NCBI GenBank assembly: GCA_033030425.1
Contig: JAUFSD010000001.1
Span: 2,666,001-2,730,000, forward strand
Reading direction: 5' to 3'
DNA: 64,000 nucleotides
Source: Verpa conica
Lineage: Eukaryota > Ascomycota > Pezizomycetes > Pezizales > Morchellaceae
Under the pieces are notes generated by a model that did no database searches, had not been told where the DNA came from, and saw only the letters and a list, made by a program, of their open reading frames with translations. Of this stretch, positions 11,703-22,532 are shown in pieces; position 1 is the first letter of the stretch; the number at the start of each line of letters is the position of its first letter. A program made the position numbers and the translations under genes.

Positions 11703-12150
11703 TAACGTGTTCGATGGGGTTGTGGGTCAGTTGGGGTAGTGTGTCGCATAGCAACACAGCAAAATTAAATACTACCAGCTATATGAAACCCACCTCCAAT
11801 GTTCAAATAGCTTGATTTTATTTTTTACTTTGTATACTCTATCTTTTAGCTTACTCCTCTTTTTTTGCAGGTGAATTTGGCCTATAGTGACTGAGAAACT
11901 CTCCTGGCCCCTAATCACACAAATATTTTGTATGGGGAACTTAGAAAGCAACATATCACAGCCAATTATAGGATAATTTGGCTATAGGGTCTATAACCCT
12001 TATTTACTCTTCTAAAAAGCATTTCTAGCTAGTTATTTATCTCTATATTGTTGTGGTTCTGTAGCTGCTAGCTAGGCTGCTCTTGACCCTTTGCTGTGTT
12101 TTTATGTGACACACTACCCCGACTGACCCACAACCCCATCGAACACGTTA
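11703..12150. mobile_element. MITE with ~61-bp terminal inverted repeats, TA flanks
   Basis: The left end (11703-11763) and right end (12090-12150) are inverted copies of each other. The outer 43 bp differ at one position and the next 18 at about three. The element is bounded by TA on both sides, consistent with the TA target duplication of Tc1/mariner-type transposons. At about 444 bp between the TA dinucleotides, with no meaningful reading frame, it is non-autonomous and would need a transposase supplied from elsewhere. The interior is AT-rich with no further repeat structure that I can see. Confidence 0.85.
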
Positions 12151-12640
12151 TATTTATTATAAGTCGCTAGGACTGGGAACTCTATGCGAAAGCATACGTG
12201 TATTTCCCGAAGTTTATGATGGAATGATAACATCTATCCCAGGCACTGGGGTGATGGAGGTGAACCCATTTCTTGGCGCACGGGAGAAGGTGTTATATGA
12301 GTAGGAAAATAAGGATACGAGGTTTTTGGTATGTTCTGCACTTAAATCCGTTGGCTCTCAGTTGAAGGCCTTTTTCCCTACAATCAGATGACTCGGATAT
12401 AATATTTTTTGCCTAATCACAAGCAACCCGGTGCCTTATGAGGCTTTCATCATTTTCTTTTTATGCAATCAGGTGTAGAATATTGAGTAGAAAAAGTAGG
12501 ACAGTGTGTTTTTATAAACCTGTACAACATATGGCCTCCTTCATCGTATGTTTAGTCTAGAGTGCATAGGTAAAAGGGACTCGCCAGGTGAATTTCGTCT
12601 AGAGAATGCATCATTCTGTTACACCCTTAATCCAAGCCTT

Positions 12641-13283
12641 TCACGACTTCACTCCCTCCGTTGGTGGCTGGTCCTCCGGGGGTGCGAGCACCTGCTCCTT
12701 CTCTAGCAAGTCTGCAAGCTCACCAGACTGGTGCATAGAGACAAGGATATCACAGCCGCCAATGAACTCCTTGTTCACATATAGCTGCGGGATCGTAGGC
12801 CAGTTTGAGTATTCCTTGATACCTATTGACAGCCGTGATGTCTAACGTCAGTCCTCCCCACTCCAATCACCACTGGAAGAAAAAGACAAAGCCCAAGGGT
12901 TAGGAAGCCAAGAGTGAAGACCAACCCTGTCGGACCTCATCGTTTTCCAAAACATTGACCGCTGCAAACTTTGTCGGGTCAACACCCTGTAGTCCTAGGA
13001 TCTGAACCGAGGCTCGCGAGAATCCACATTGTGGGATTTCCGGTGTGCCCTTCATGAATAGGACTACGGGAGCCGTTTGAAGCACTCCATCGATAGTCTT
13101 CCGTGTCTCATCTGATAAGCGGCGGAACTGTTGGAACTGGAACCACTGGGGGGGCTGGGATGTGCGGAGGACCCGGGCGGTGGCCTATTGGTATTCCGGT
13201 TAGTTTTTCCCTTCCATAAAGAATTTTAAGCGGGGGTAACATACTTGTCTGAACACAGGAGATCTTGCGAATAAGGATGTCAT
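12641..13283 (-). CDS. grx5: Monothiol glutaredoxin, mitochondrial Grx5 type
   Basis: Model: complement(12641..12822, 12926..13184, 13245..13283), 159 aa. The core carries the monothiol CGFS active site (Cys66, in IPQCGFSR), the preceding [10 protein letters not shown] strand, and the downstream [11 protein letters not shown] and GGCDIL elements that bind glutathione. The family transfers Fe-S clusters in mitochondria. The first roughly 35 residues are rich in Arg, Ser and Gln with no acidic residue ([10 protein letters not shown], then TARVLRTSQ), as in a mitochondrial presequence. This agrees with Grx5 rather than the cytosolic Grx3/4, which carry an extra thioredoxin domain. The first exon is only 13 codons; its phase-0 splice restores a continuous presequence. 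The C-terminal tail ([13 protein letters not shown]) is short and polar. Confidence 0.93.
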
Positions 13284-14170
13284 GGTTCAATATGGTTGTG
13301 ATACTTTTTTCTCAATTCCAAATAGTGTAGCGGTGGTTGGCCAGTTGGGATGCAGCCGTTGCTTGGAAATCAATGATGCCGCTAGGAATATTTTGCGCCT
13401 CATGAAGTTACACCAGCGCCACAGCCCAGGAGGAAAAGTATCTCCGGATTTAATGAATGTAGATCTAGGTCTTTAAGAGACGTTTCTGTGGTAATTTAAA
13501 TGGCTGTTCCCACATTTTCTAAGGAATCCACCTACGAGGTGCGCGTTTTCGTATTATCGTTTTTCCGTTCCGCGAGCTACCCTTGTAGTTATCCTCCATT
13601 AGATCCTCGTCTCATTTTACTATCATCCAGTCTACCTACATATAAATGACAGTCTTTAATTCTAAAGTATGCATCATCTCTAAAAAAACAAGCTACTTTG
13701 GCTCTCATCTACTTCCCTATGTATGAAAATGGGCTAGGGTAATTCTTAAGCCTGTTCTAACGTTCGTCCTTTGAAAGCACCGTTATTGCATAGATAAAGC
13801 TCGGCGTAGTGCGTAAAGACATATCACGCCCCCCTTAGAAATACAAGTCCTCTTTTAGCCTTAAGAGGTTTTTGTACAAGAAAACATCAAAATAAAATGC
13901 GTATGAAAATATATCTCAAACCAATACCCAGAGATTTTAATACTAAAACAGTCCCCCAAATAATACGCCTTAATAAGCAAAGCCCTTAGGCTCTAACCAT
14001 TCCCAAACACCAAGTATATATGCTAGCTCGTTATAAATAGAACAAAATAAATAAATAAAATCAATGGGGGATAAACATGGAAACTATTAAGGCATAAATA
14101 CTAAGATAAGTTACCCTAATTATATTTTACATAAAATTAAGAAACAGGAGCTAGGTGAAGTAAAGGAGGC
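13284..14170. other. AT-rich intergenic region
   Basis: This spacer lies between the grx5 start and the 3' end of the PHD gene. The part from about 13600 to 14160 is notably AT-rich, with simple runs such as the aaataaataaat stretch near 14045. No gene is seen. It should contain the grx5 promoter and the PHD gene's 3' untranslated region. Confidence 0.5.
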
Positions 14171-17100
14171 TTAAGCCAAGGACGAGAAATAGAAAAAGGG
14201 AATAAGTTCGTAAAGTGGTAAGACTTTCAAGTTTAGTTTCTCAATAGAACTAAATCCGGTCCGTAAGAAATCCAGGAGCACGAATTCTATAATGTTGAAC
14301 ATTCCGATCAAGACGCCGGGTTCGTTGATTCTGCGTGGTAATCGTATTAGTAACTGGAAAATGAGACTAGAGTGAGTGTGTAAGCATACGATAATTCCGG
14401 GCCTAAACCCTAATATCCCATCTTTGACAGCTGGGACCATATTATCCGGGAACCCCATAAACTCGTCGACCGTGGTTTCATGCCCTCCTAGAGGCCAGTA
14501 AAGATCATCGCCAAACTCATCATCCAGGCTAGCACTCCGGCTATTTCCAAAATGAGGGCTACTGAAATCGAAAAATGGTTCAGCTGTGATCCTAAGCGGC
14601 TGTCGGTTATCGCGGGTTAACTGGCGGTGAAGGTGAACTTTCATCCTTCTCTCATTATCATATCCGGGTGCCCTTTCTTGCGGTTTACGCCAACCTGGTT
14701 TACGGAAAGTACTTGGATCCGGCGTAGGAAGCTCGGGAGGACAGAACCAAGGAACGGATGAAGTAAAACTATAATCCTTGTAAAGCTCCTTCAAGGTAGG
14801 TTCTTTCCTGACTTCAATTGCACAAGTCTCATTAGTGGGTTGTACGGGGCGATCACACGTTTCAGTTTCGTCGTTTCGATCTAGCTGTATAAGACGCTTA
14901 AGTTTCTTGACTTTGCGTATTCGTTTTGGAGACGTTGGGTTAGAAATCTTTTGATTCGCGGCTAGGGCGATGTCAAGTTTTTCTTGGACTTCCCTCTTCT
15001 CTCTTTCAACCTCCTTGAGCTTGTTCTCTAGCTTTATAGCCTTCCCTACTTGCTTTCTTGTGTAGCCTTTCTGCTCCTGTAATTTCCTCTCAAGTTCCTT
15101 TAGCGGATCTCCGTTATCCTTCTCAGAGTCATCAGAGTCAGAAATAGGAACTTGAATAGGCCGACCTGCACTTTTTATTGCAGGGCCTCGCCGCTTCGAA
15201 GAGACACTGCCGTCACGAGTCATTGACCGATCCACATTGGTATTAATTGAGCTTCTTGGAGGTGACGTAATATCGGGAGGAGTGGGCTTGCTGGGGAACT
15301 TCCTTGCTGGGCCTGTTAAATTACTAGGTTTAACAGGCTTCCATGGCTCCTCGTTCGCGGCAACAGTCCTGCTTTTACCTTTTTTATCGGGGGTGTCGCT
15401 GATATCGATGTGCGGTCCTAGAACAGGTTCTTCACGTTTTCTCTTATTTTGAGCAATAGGAGTTCGTGTTTTAGGTTTTCCGACTTGCTCTAGTAACCCA
15501 ATAGATTTCATATTATACCTCTCGATCACTCTATCTTTCGATGTCTGGAATTTCTTGACGAGAGGCACCACATCTACTTGTGATACTCCCCTGGAACTCA
15601 AGCCTTTTGATGCTTCGCCACTGTTATTCCCTGTAGGAAGTTCGGGTTGATCAGGGATACTTAGAGGGGCTGATTTGGAAGTGCTGAGATGCCGATACTG
15701 ATTGTTGCAAGATAGCTGTTTTATATTAGATACTGAGGACTGAGTTGACTTTATTGTTTCTTGGGGCAACTTCTGGGATGAGTCTGGAGTAGTATGGGTG
15801 TTGCGTCGTGCGGGAGTCTTAATAACGCAAGATCCACTAATAGCGGGTGATATTAGCAACAAAAACACCGTGAATGTTTAGGGTTCTGTTCATACCATAA
15901 GAGCTTATCCTTATATTGTCCGTTGTTTGCAACATAAAAAGTACATCCCTTACAATAAAATCCATCGTCATTTACGAGTCGCTCCTCTTGCAGTGTTTTC
16001 GGTAAAGGGACGCATGGTGGATCAACAGACTCCGGGGCAGGTGGTGGACTATATGGCGGAGATGACATATCGCGATTCTCTCGACTGGTAGGCTCTTCGT
16101 TCCCGTACTTTCCACAGTCTCCAACACTTGGAGGATACTGGGGTGAATTTTTTCCAGGGGATATCTCCGGTCTACCATAGCTTGATCTCCCATGATTCAT
16201 ATAGGACCTGTTTTCTTCAAGTAGCCTCCAATGGACTTCTGGGCCCCCCCATACAGAGGAACCCATACTATCGCGATTAATGCGATTATACATGTTATAC
16301 TCTTCCTGAACCGGTGAATAGACATCAGGCGAGTCTAAACTCATCGGGGCATCTGTTAATTCTTCCTCGATCTCCTGCGAGTCTTTGATCTCTAGTGGAA
16401 GCCCATAGCGTAGCCGTTTCGGTGGGCTTTGAGTTTCATCATCTGGACCGATGATAGTTGCCTTTTCATCCTGATCAAGGACTGGAGGTGGTGTACGGTA
16501 TACACTAGCTGGGTGTTGTACTTTTGAAATCCACCCTGCTGTCTCCTGGAAGTCCTCAGGAGTGGTATGGGTTTCGATCAAGTTACCGGTATTTTGATTA
16601 CTCTTTCTGACATTGGTAGAAGTTGATATGTCCCAACTCCGGTTACCAATCACGACAGCAATCTTACGGTCCCCAGGGAAGATATTTGGGGATCCCGGAG
16701 ATTCCTCGTATCCTAATCCCTCAGGTATTTTACCTGAGACACCGAAATAAGCTGTAGATCGTGAAGCTCCACTCTGGTGACCCGGTGCGCTGATATTTCT
16801 TCTGAATCGTTTCCTGCGGTGCCCGAAATCAGAGTCAAAGTGAACATCTTGGTGCGTATTGATCCCATGACTAGGTAGGTTACTGTTTAACTCGGAATTT
16901 CTAGCATGTAATGACAATTGTACAATTCCTCGAGAGATCTGAGTAGTAGAGTTTTCGGATGACGCTGATGAAATTTCCGACAAGGTAGAGTTAGATGATT
17001 TTCCTACCGAAGTAGAGATATCAGATGGCTGTCTGGAACGAATAATGCAGCGCTGGCACTTCCAAGTCTCAACACCATCACTGCGAAAGACACTGTTATT

Positions 17101-18359
17101 TATGCCGCAAGAAAGGACATGAAAAAAGAAGTGTTACTTACACTCTTCCTTGGCGGTTAAGTGATGGTTTTGGTTCATGGCATGAGGTATGATAATATAT
17201 ACGGCATTCAGTACAGCAAATGAGGATATCAACCATCGGAGTACCGGGTTTTTTGCATTTGATACAGTAGCTGAATCTCCGATGATGTGGATTTTTCCGG
17301 CTAGAGGAAGAAGGTTGCGATGGAGTACTACCACTAGATATCGACATGGCGGACGTTGAGATAGGTGTGACAATATCGATTTCATTTAATGGCTTTCCAT
17401 GAGCTGCCGAACCTATGGAAGGACCATTTGAATCGCTATGGGGGCCGGAAGCTAATCTTAATCTTGGTGGGCTCTGGCGTCGCCGGAGGTAATCACTTTC
17501 TGGTAATATAGGCTGTATCGGTGTTAAAAGAGTCCGGTTTTGATTTTCAGTTGCATTACAGCCTTGAGAGCTGCGCGATGGATATTCTGCACTAGTCCCA
17601 GAGGTACTTTTGAAATTATCAGCTCAAGTAATTTGGGGACAAAGCCAGGTAAGGCAAACCGATTAAGTCTGGATGGCGGTGGCTCAGTCTTAACAATGGA
17701 ATCGTTTCTCTGGTTTTGGTCTGGCCCATCTACAGCCATTGGCGGTCCAGATCTTGAGCGGCGATCGAAACTACCACTTGCAGGCTCTCTTGTATGGGCT
17801 TCCAGTGCTAGAATCCTAGGGTTTTGATTCCCCGGCCGCCCAGGTGCTTGTCCATCCATAGACTTTGCAACTCCGCTGTTCTTCCCAATGCTATGATAAT
17901 CGGCTCTTTTCCGCTGAGTTTGGTCATTAATCTGGTGATTTTTGAGATATTTATCGGCTTCCATTCCGTTGTTTCTGACATCAGTCTGGTGCATATTATG
18001 CCGACTAAGTGAACCCCCTCCGGACGACGTTTTACCCAATGGGGATATATGGTAGGGTTTCTCCATTGACTTCGGTTTTATTGGGTCCCGGGGACATCCA
18101 TGCCTGTACGTAGTATTCTGGCTGCCATTTCGGGCACTCTTTCGTGCTACGAAACTTTTTCTATAAGTCTTGTTGTCTACCAAAGATGAATGACTTCGAC
18201 CCGTGTCTCTACCAAAACTGGAACCTTCGAGATGTGGTGACTATTTAATCATTAGTCATAGGAGCATGAAAGGGGAGAAAAACCCTCTTGTTATGCTAAA
18301 AATTATACCTGGTGTCTAAATTGCCGTGCACGAACTTTTACTCGTGGCTTCCTGTGCTC
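14171..18359 (-). CDS. Large PHD-finger nuclear protein (5' end incomplete)
   Basis: Supported exons: complement(14171..15836, 15896..17080, 17142..17512, 17560..18240), together 1,300 codons plus stop. A probable upstream exon is 18309..18359; the start codon was not found. A PHD finger is split by an intron: CIKCKKPG, then LICCTECRIYYHTSCHEP, then WKCQRC on the next exon, giving the Cys4-His-Cys3 order. PHD fingers usually read histone H3 tails. Removing the 59-nt intron at 15837-15895 creates a second CxxC/CxxC pair (YCKGC ... LLCGSC), a likely zinc knuckle. A charged coiled coil follows (about 15000-15120). Most of the rest is Ser/Pro-rich and disordered. The hydrophobic tail at 14171-14400 is odd for a nuclear protein and could be mis-modelled. 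I do not recognise the full architecture; a chromatin role is inferred from the PHD finger alone. Confidence 0.75.
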
Positions 18360-19087
18360 CTATGGTATTAAATCACCGGTTAGTTAAGTAATCAAGCGTA
18401 GAAGTCTTGTAAATAACAAAACCCGAAGAAAGTAAGCATCAATGCACATATTGTCTGCATCAGATCTTTTCAGTTATACTTGAGCTTCATCCTGCCAGAA
18501 CGCAAGCCACTCCATCATTTCCACCTCACAAACACCAACTGCAAACGTAACCCATCCATGCCTCTCCTCAATCTCCCCACATACCATCATTTCCTTTAAG
18601 CACAACCCCAGATTACACAGCAAAACCACACCTCTTTCAAACTCAAACCAATATCAAATATCCAAGCAAAATATCTCTCCAACCTTTGTACTCCACTGCC
18701 ATTGGCTTCAGCTCATTATTCCTTTCCCCCCAACAACCAGAGCTTTCAAACCCAGGTCTATCAAATACGTTCACACTCTAACTTCTCCAGAACATGTGGG
18801 AACTCTCACAAAAAGAAAAAGAGTAATAAAATCCCTAATCCTGCAAGAGTGATCCCACCAGAACTGGAGACCGGAAGAAGCTATTAGCATCGAAAAAGAC
18901 TGAAAAGAAAGCCTTGGTTGAGGAGTGTAAGGGATGCTGAAGCTCCATATTGTGGTACTTGTCTAATTTGTCTATGCTTACCGTCGTTCAAGCCCATGGA
19001 CTAAAGAATGGACGAGTGTTTTTGGTAATGCATAGCTGTACTTGTAATAAATGATGAATGATAAAGAGAAGAAATTCATGAGGCAGG
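18360..19087. other. Upstream region of the PHD gene
   Basis: This stretch probably contains the missing first exon(s), leader and promoter of the PHD gene. It is pyrimidine/CA-rich on the plus strand (18490-18700). The short open frame at 18702-18887 has no recognisable domain and looks like chance. Confidence 0.4.
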
Positions 19088-19485
19088 CTATGGGGTGCAG
19101 CGGGGTCGAAACCTCAAGGACGCTGAAGTGGTCGATGGACGAATCAGATAGCTCGGGGGGATAGTCCAGCGAATTAATGATTGCTCGACAGGATGAAGCA
19201 ACTTTTTTAAGCGTCCTGCTGTTGCAGTCGGACCTTTTACCAGGAAAATCATCATTTGCAGATCGGGTTCAAATTCTCCATCCTGCTTTACGGCTTCTGC
19301 CTTTTCCTCTACAGGGTACTCATAGGTGCTTATCATTTCCAGGCTGGATAACGATACTGCACCATGAAGCAAGGGCAAGTTTTATGACTTGAAGAATGAA
19401 AATCACTTGCCTGCGGGTGGTAGTCTATCGACTGGTAACGATTAGACTCATTTTCAGAATGTGCACGTTCTTCACGAGGAGCCAT
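19088..19485 (-). CDS. Doubtful small two-exon protein (115 aa)
   Basis: Model: complement(19088..19356, 19407..19485). The ATG at 19485 opens a polar segment (APREERAHSENESNRYQ). A 50-nt GT..AG intron then joins in phase to a frame of about 89 codons with an acidic patch (VEEKAEAVKQDGEFEPD) and a basic, Pro/Ser-rich end. Frame compatibility across the intron is the only support. There is no recognised family, and the sequence could be a chance pair of frames. An in-frame extension runs upstream to a possible acceptor near 19518, so further 5' exons are possible. Confidence 0.3.
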
Positions 19486-19495
19486 GCCCCCCCAA

Positions 19496-22400
19496 TATCC
19501 TGTGTAACCCCCTGTAGGAGGAAACACGATGGAAATTTATAAATTTGATGGTAGTTTCCGTGCCGGCTTTAGTTTTGTAGGGGGGGTGGTCTATGGAGGT
19601 ATCAACGGCTGCCTTCAAGAAGTGGGGTTGGGAACCGCTTCAATGTTGATTCCAAAGGCGACAGACGCATTGGTGTGGGTAATTGTGCAAATGGATTATC
19701 CGTAGCCTTATAAGATAGGTAATTTAAATGCTTAGAACCGTCTTGGTAAGATTCTCGGAGTTTGAGCCGTCTTGTGTGCAAAGGAGCTGGGGGATGGTGA
19801 GTGCCTCGAGAACTTAGGAGGAAAGGTGGAGGAGGGTCGGGTTTGCCTTCGAATTTCGTGTTGTGACCCTGTGTTAGCGCCCCCAGCGTCGCCTAATTCT
19901 GAGAGACCCCGACTTTGCAACGTTGTTTTTTTTCCTTTCGTCCTAAGGGCGATCCTTCGGAGAACGAACAACCGTCCCATTCACTCAGGGGAGGAGAACA
20001 AGTATCAGTTTCTCGGGGAAGAATTCTTGCAGCCGTAAGGTAAGTATATATGTCAGCAGGATTCGTTATGGCTAATTCCATTCGTACATGCATGTGAGCC
20101 GTAGTGTTTGTTGACACGTCCATCGACTCCGCTCCACCATCAGCCTGCTGCCTGATCGAGGCCCTCCCGCAGTGCCATCAACTCTTCACAAGCCATGGCC
20201 ACTTCATAACCGCAACTCGGAGTTCTAGATGAAGCTCGAAACTTTGTTACTATTGAAAAAGGCATCCCGGTTGGATGACTGCTATTGATGATTGGCCTTC
20301 TTTAATTCCGCAAGGCCAACGCACGTCTGAGCCCTAGGCTCATCCCCACGATATTTCCCTGTTCTTGGATAGAGTATGCTTATTCCCCCCGGCGAGTAGG
20401 TTAATAAAGAGCGGCGCTCAATCCTTAAGTGTTGTTTCGTCTACACCGAACACGTCAAGTACACTCTAGGGTCGTTGCAAAACGCTGGTACGCGTAATGC
20501 GAAGCGAAAGCATTATTTCTATCTTTATCCTCGACTTTTACGCGAGCCTTGGAGGTCCTACGCGAGGCTATCTGGATCGCTGGAACTTGCAAGTCTACCA
20601 TTGAATGGACAGATATGCTGCCACGAACTTGCGACTTAAATGCTCGGCATAGTTTCAGATTACCGCTGGAAATATTTCTGGACTTCGTAGGTCATGGGTG
20701 AAAAGCTCAATGACAAGTTATTTCACCAGATGTAGCAATGAACAAGCAACTCAAGAAATATATTACGGTGAGGCTGAGTTTGAGTAAATTGAGTAAACTA
20801 AATCCTACGCGATCCTTTACTCTTTCTGGTACCCCACGGCCGTTTGATCTTTACTTTTAGGTAATCAGTTGGAATAGACAACGTCCATGCAGTATCTAGA
20901 ACATTTACATGTATGAAACCTCATACACTATCGAGCTCTAGTCCTACTCAACGAAACAATGCCCTAATAAAACAGTACCGACGAGGTGCAAAGGTATAGT
21001 CAAATACAGCGTTAGGGATGATAGGAAGAGTAACTTTTGGGTCTGTGTATAGAGTTTTTTTCACCTCAAAGGCGCGGATGTGTAGAGTACTGATATTTGT
21101 TTCTGATATAATCACCTTTGGAGTCCCTAGTAATTTCAACCTAGGCCATACTTAGCCGCCTAGGTTAAATACACGGGGTAAACCATATATGCACCGATTC
21201 CCCCCAAGTCCTAATCTTAGCCGCCATTCCCTCGGCTTAGGCCTCAATTCTCAATAAGCCCGTAATACTGTTTCTATGAAAGTACGTAGTAGGCTCATAG
21301 TCTACCCCCTCCACTAAGAATTCACTGTACGCCAAGGCACCTTTTCCCTACGATTGAACACTCACATAGACTTTCTCCGTGCTCTAGGAAACACCAATTT
21401 GGACTAGGTTAAGCTTAAAGATCCGTAGAAGACGTGGTGGGCGATTCACACTCAATGCCACCACTAAAAGCGCACACCCATCAAATAGAATTACTACCTG
21501 TACGAAGGAGAGCATAAACAAAAAATTATTGTCGTATAATGCGGGGTCTACGGAGGATTCCCTAGAGACCTCCCTCGGTATCGAGAGGCATCATTATTTG
21601 ATAACCTAGCTACCTCGGTCCTGAGTACTATAGCAAGTTTCTCCGAGATTACCACGAGCCTGGGAGAGAAGAAGCTTAGTATAGAGAGCTTGGAGCTAAA
21701 ATCAAAGTCAATAAAGGCACCAGAAGAACTGGAAGTTACGCTGCAAACTTGAGTTAAGGCGGAAGAAGATCTAAAAGAGCTTGTGATGTTTATCCAGATG
21801 AAGTTCTGTGTGTGAGTATAGCGGGAAAGACCGTAGAGAAATAACGGTAGAGATGATGGGAAAGACGACAGGGCGGGGAAGGTATTGAGATATTGCGATA
21901 ACCCCCTAGGTAGGAGGGATATTTATGATTGGGGTTCCAGTATATGTTTTTTTGACTGGTCGAGGCAGCGAAACTGCTGCTTGATGCACGTCCTCTGAGT
22001 TCTCAATGGTATGATAGGGAAGATTGCGTTATCTCCTTCCCTTCTATTCCATCATATGAGTCAAATATATTTGTGATAGCAAGATCTGCTGCAGCTAAGA
22101 CAATGACGACTACAGCTCCTTCTCAATCTTAAGGCCTATACGATTTGTGCGTTGGAATCAAGAGCCGCAGTCTTGTGGCGGCCTAATGCATGCGGTTCGT
22201 ACAAGGGTTAGGGTTCATTCTTATCCACCAATCACGAATAATCACTCGATTTCTCATAGTGTCGCTTATGAAGTACTAAAATGCTAGCATTCGTTTGATA
22301 ATCACGAGAATGAGGGGTACTAACCGAATTTAGTACTGTAAATTTGATTTCTATTCAACCGTAGCCGTCGTTTCGTCAACCTCGTATTTACATTTCTGGT

Positions 22401-22532
22401 AATATCATTAGCAAACTAAAGAAAAACAGGTGGTATACATATAGTTCTACAACAAAGCTGGCTAATTAAATATAAAGCACATCCCCATTACCATATCCTC
22501 CTTCCCCCATTACTACTCCACAAGCCCCATCC
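19496..22532. other. Gene-free, possibly degenerate repeat region
   Basis: About 3 kb without a convincing gene. Frames at 19732-20123 overlap on both strands and have no recognisable domain. A fragment at 20948-21139 (minus) and a charged, helical-looking stretch around 21600-21830 could be remains of a retroelement Gag-like region, but no reverse transcriptase, integrase or LTR pair is visible. A palindrome (aacctaggc/gcctaggtt) lies near 21138-21166. A TTAGGG-like doublet lies near 22204. Confidence 0.4.

Larger units (their letters stand above)
9813..12640. other. Gene-free interval containing mobile-element scars
   Basis: No coding gene is recognised in 2.8 kb. The interval holds two short poly-A-tailed insertions (10531-10604 and 10698-10822) and a MITE (11703-12150), listed separately. 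An open frame at 11427-11705 runs into the left end of the MITE and has no recognisable domain. A double telomere-like motif (ccctaaaccctaa) lies near 10443. The region reads like decayed insertion territory. Confidence 0.6.

Noticed and set aside
11427..11705. 92-codon plus-strand frame next to the MITE
   Set aside because: No recognisable domain, Val/Ala/Gly-rich simple stretch, and its stop codon is supplied by the MITE edge; most likely chance.
15853..15895. Alternative end of the PHD-gene exon (YEQNPKHSRCFCC then stop), implying two separate genes
   Set aside because: A 59-nt GT..AG intron joins the two large frames in phase and completes a CxxC/CxxC pair, so one gene is the better model.
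19732..20123. Overlapping open frames on both strands
   Set aside because: No family features, no exon continuation and no sign of which strand would be coding.
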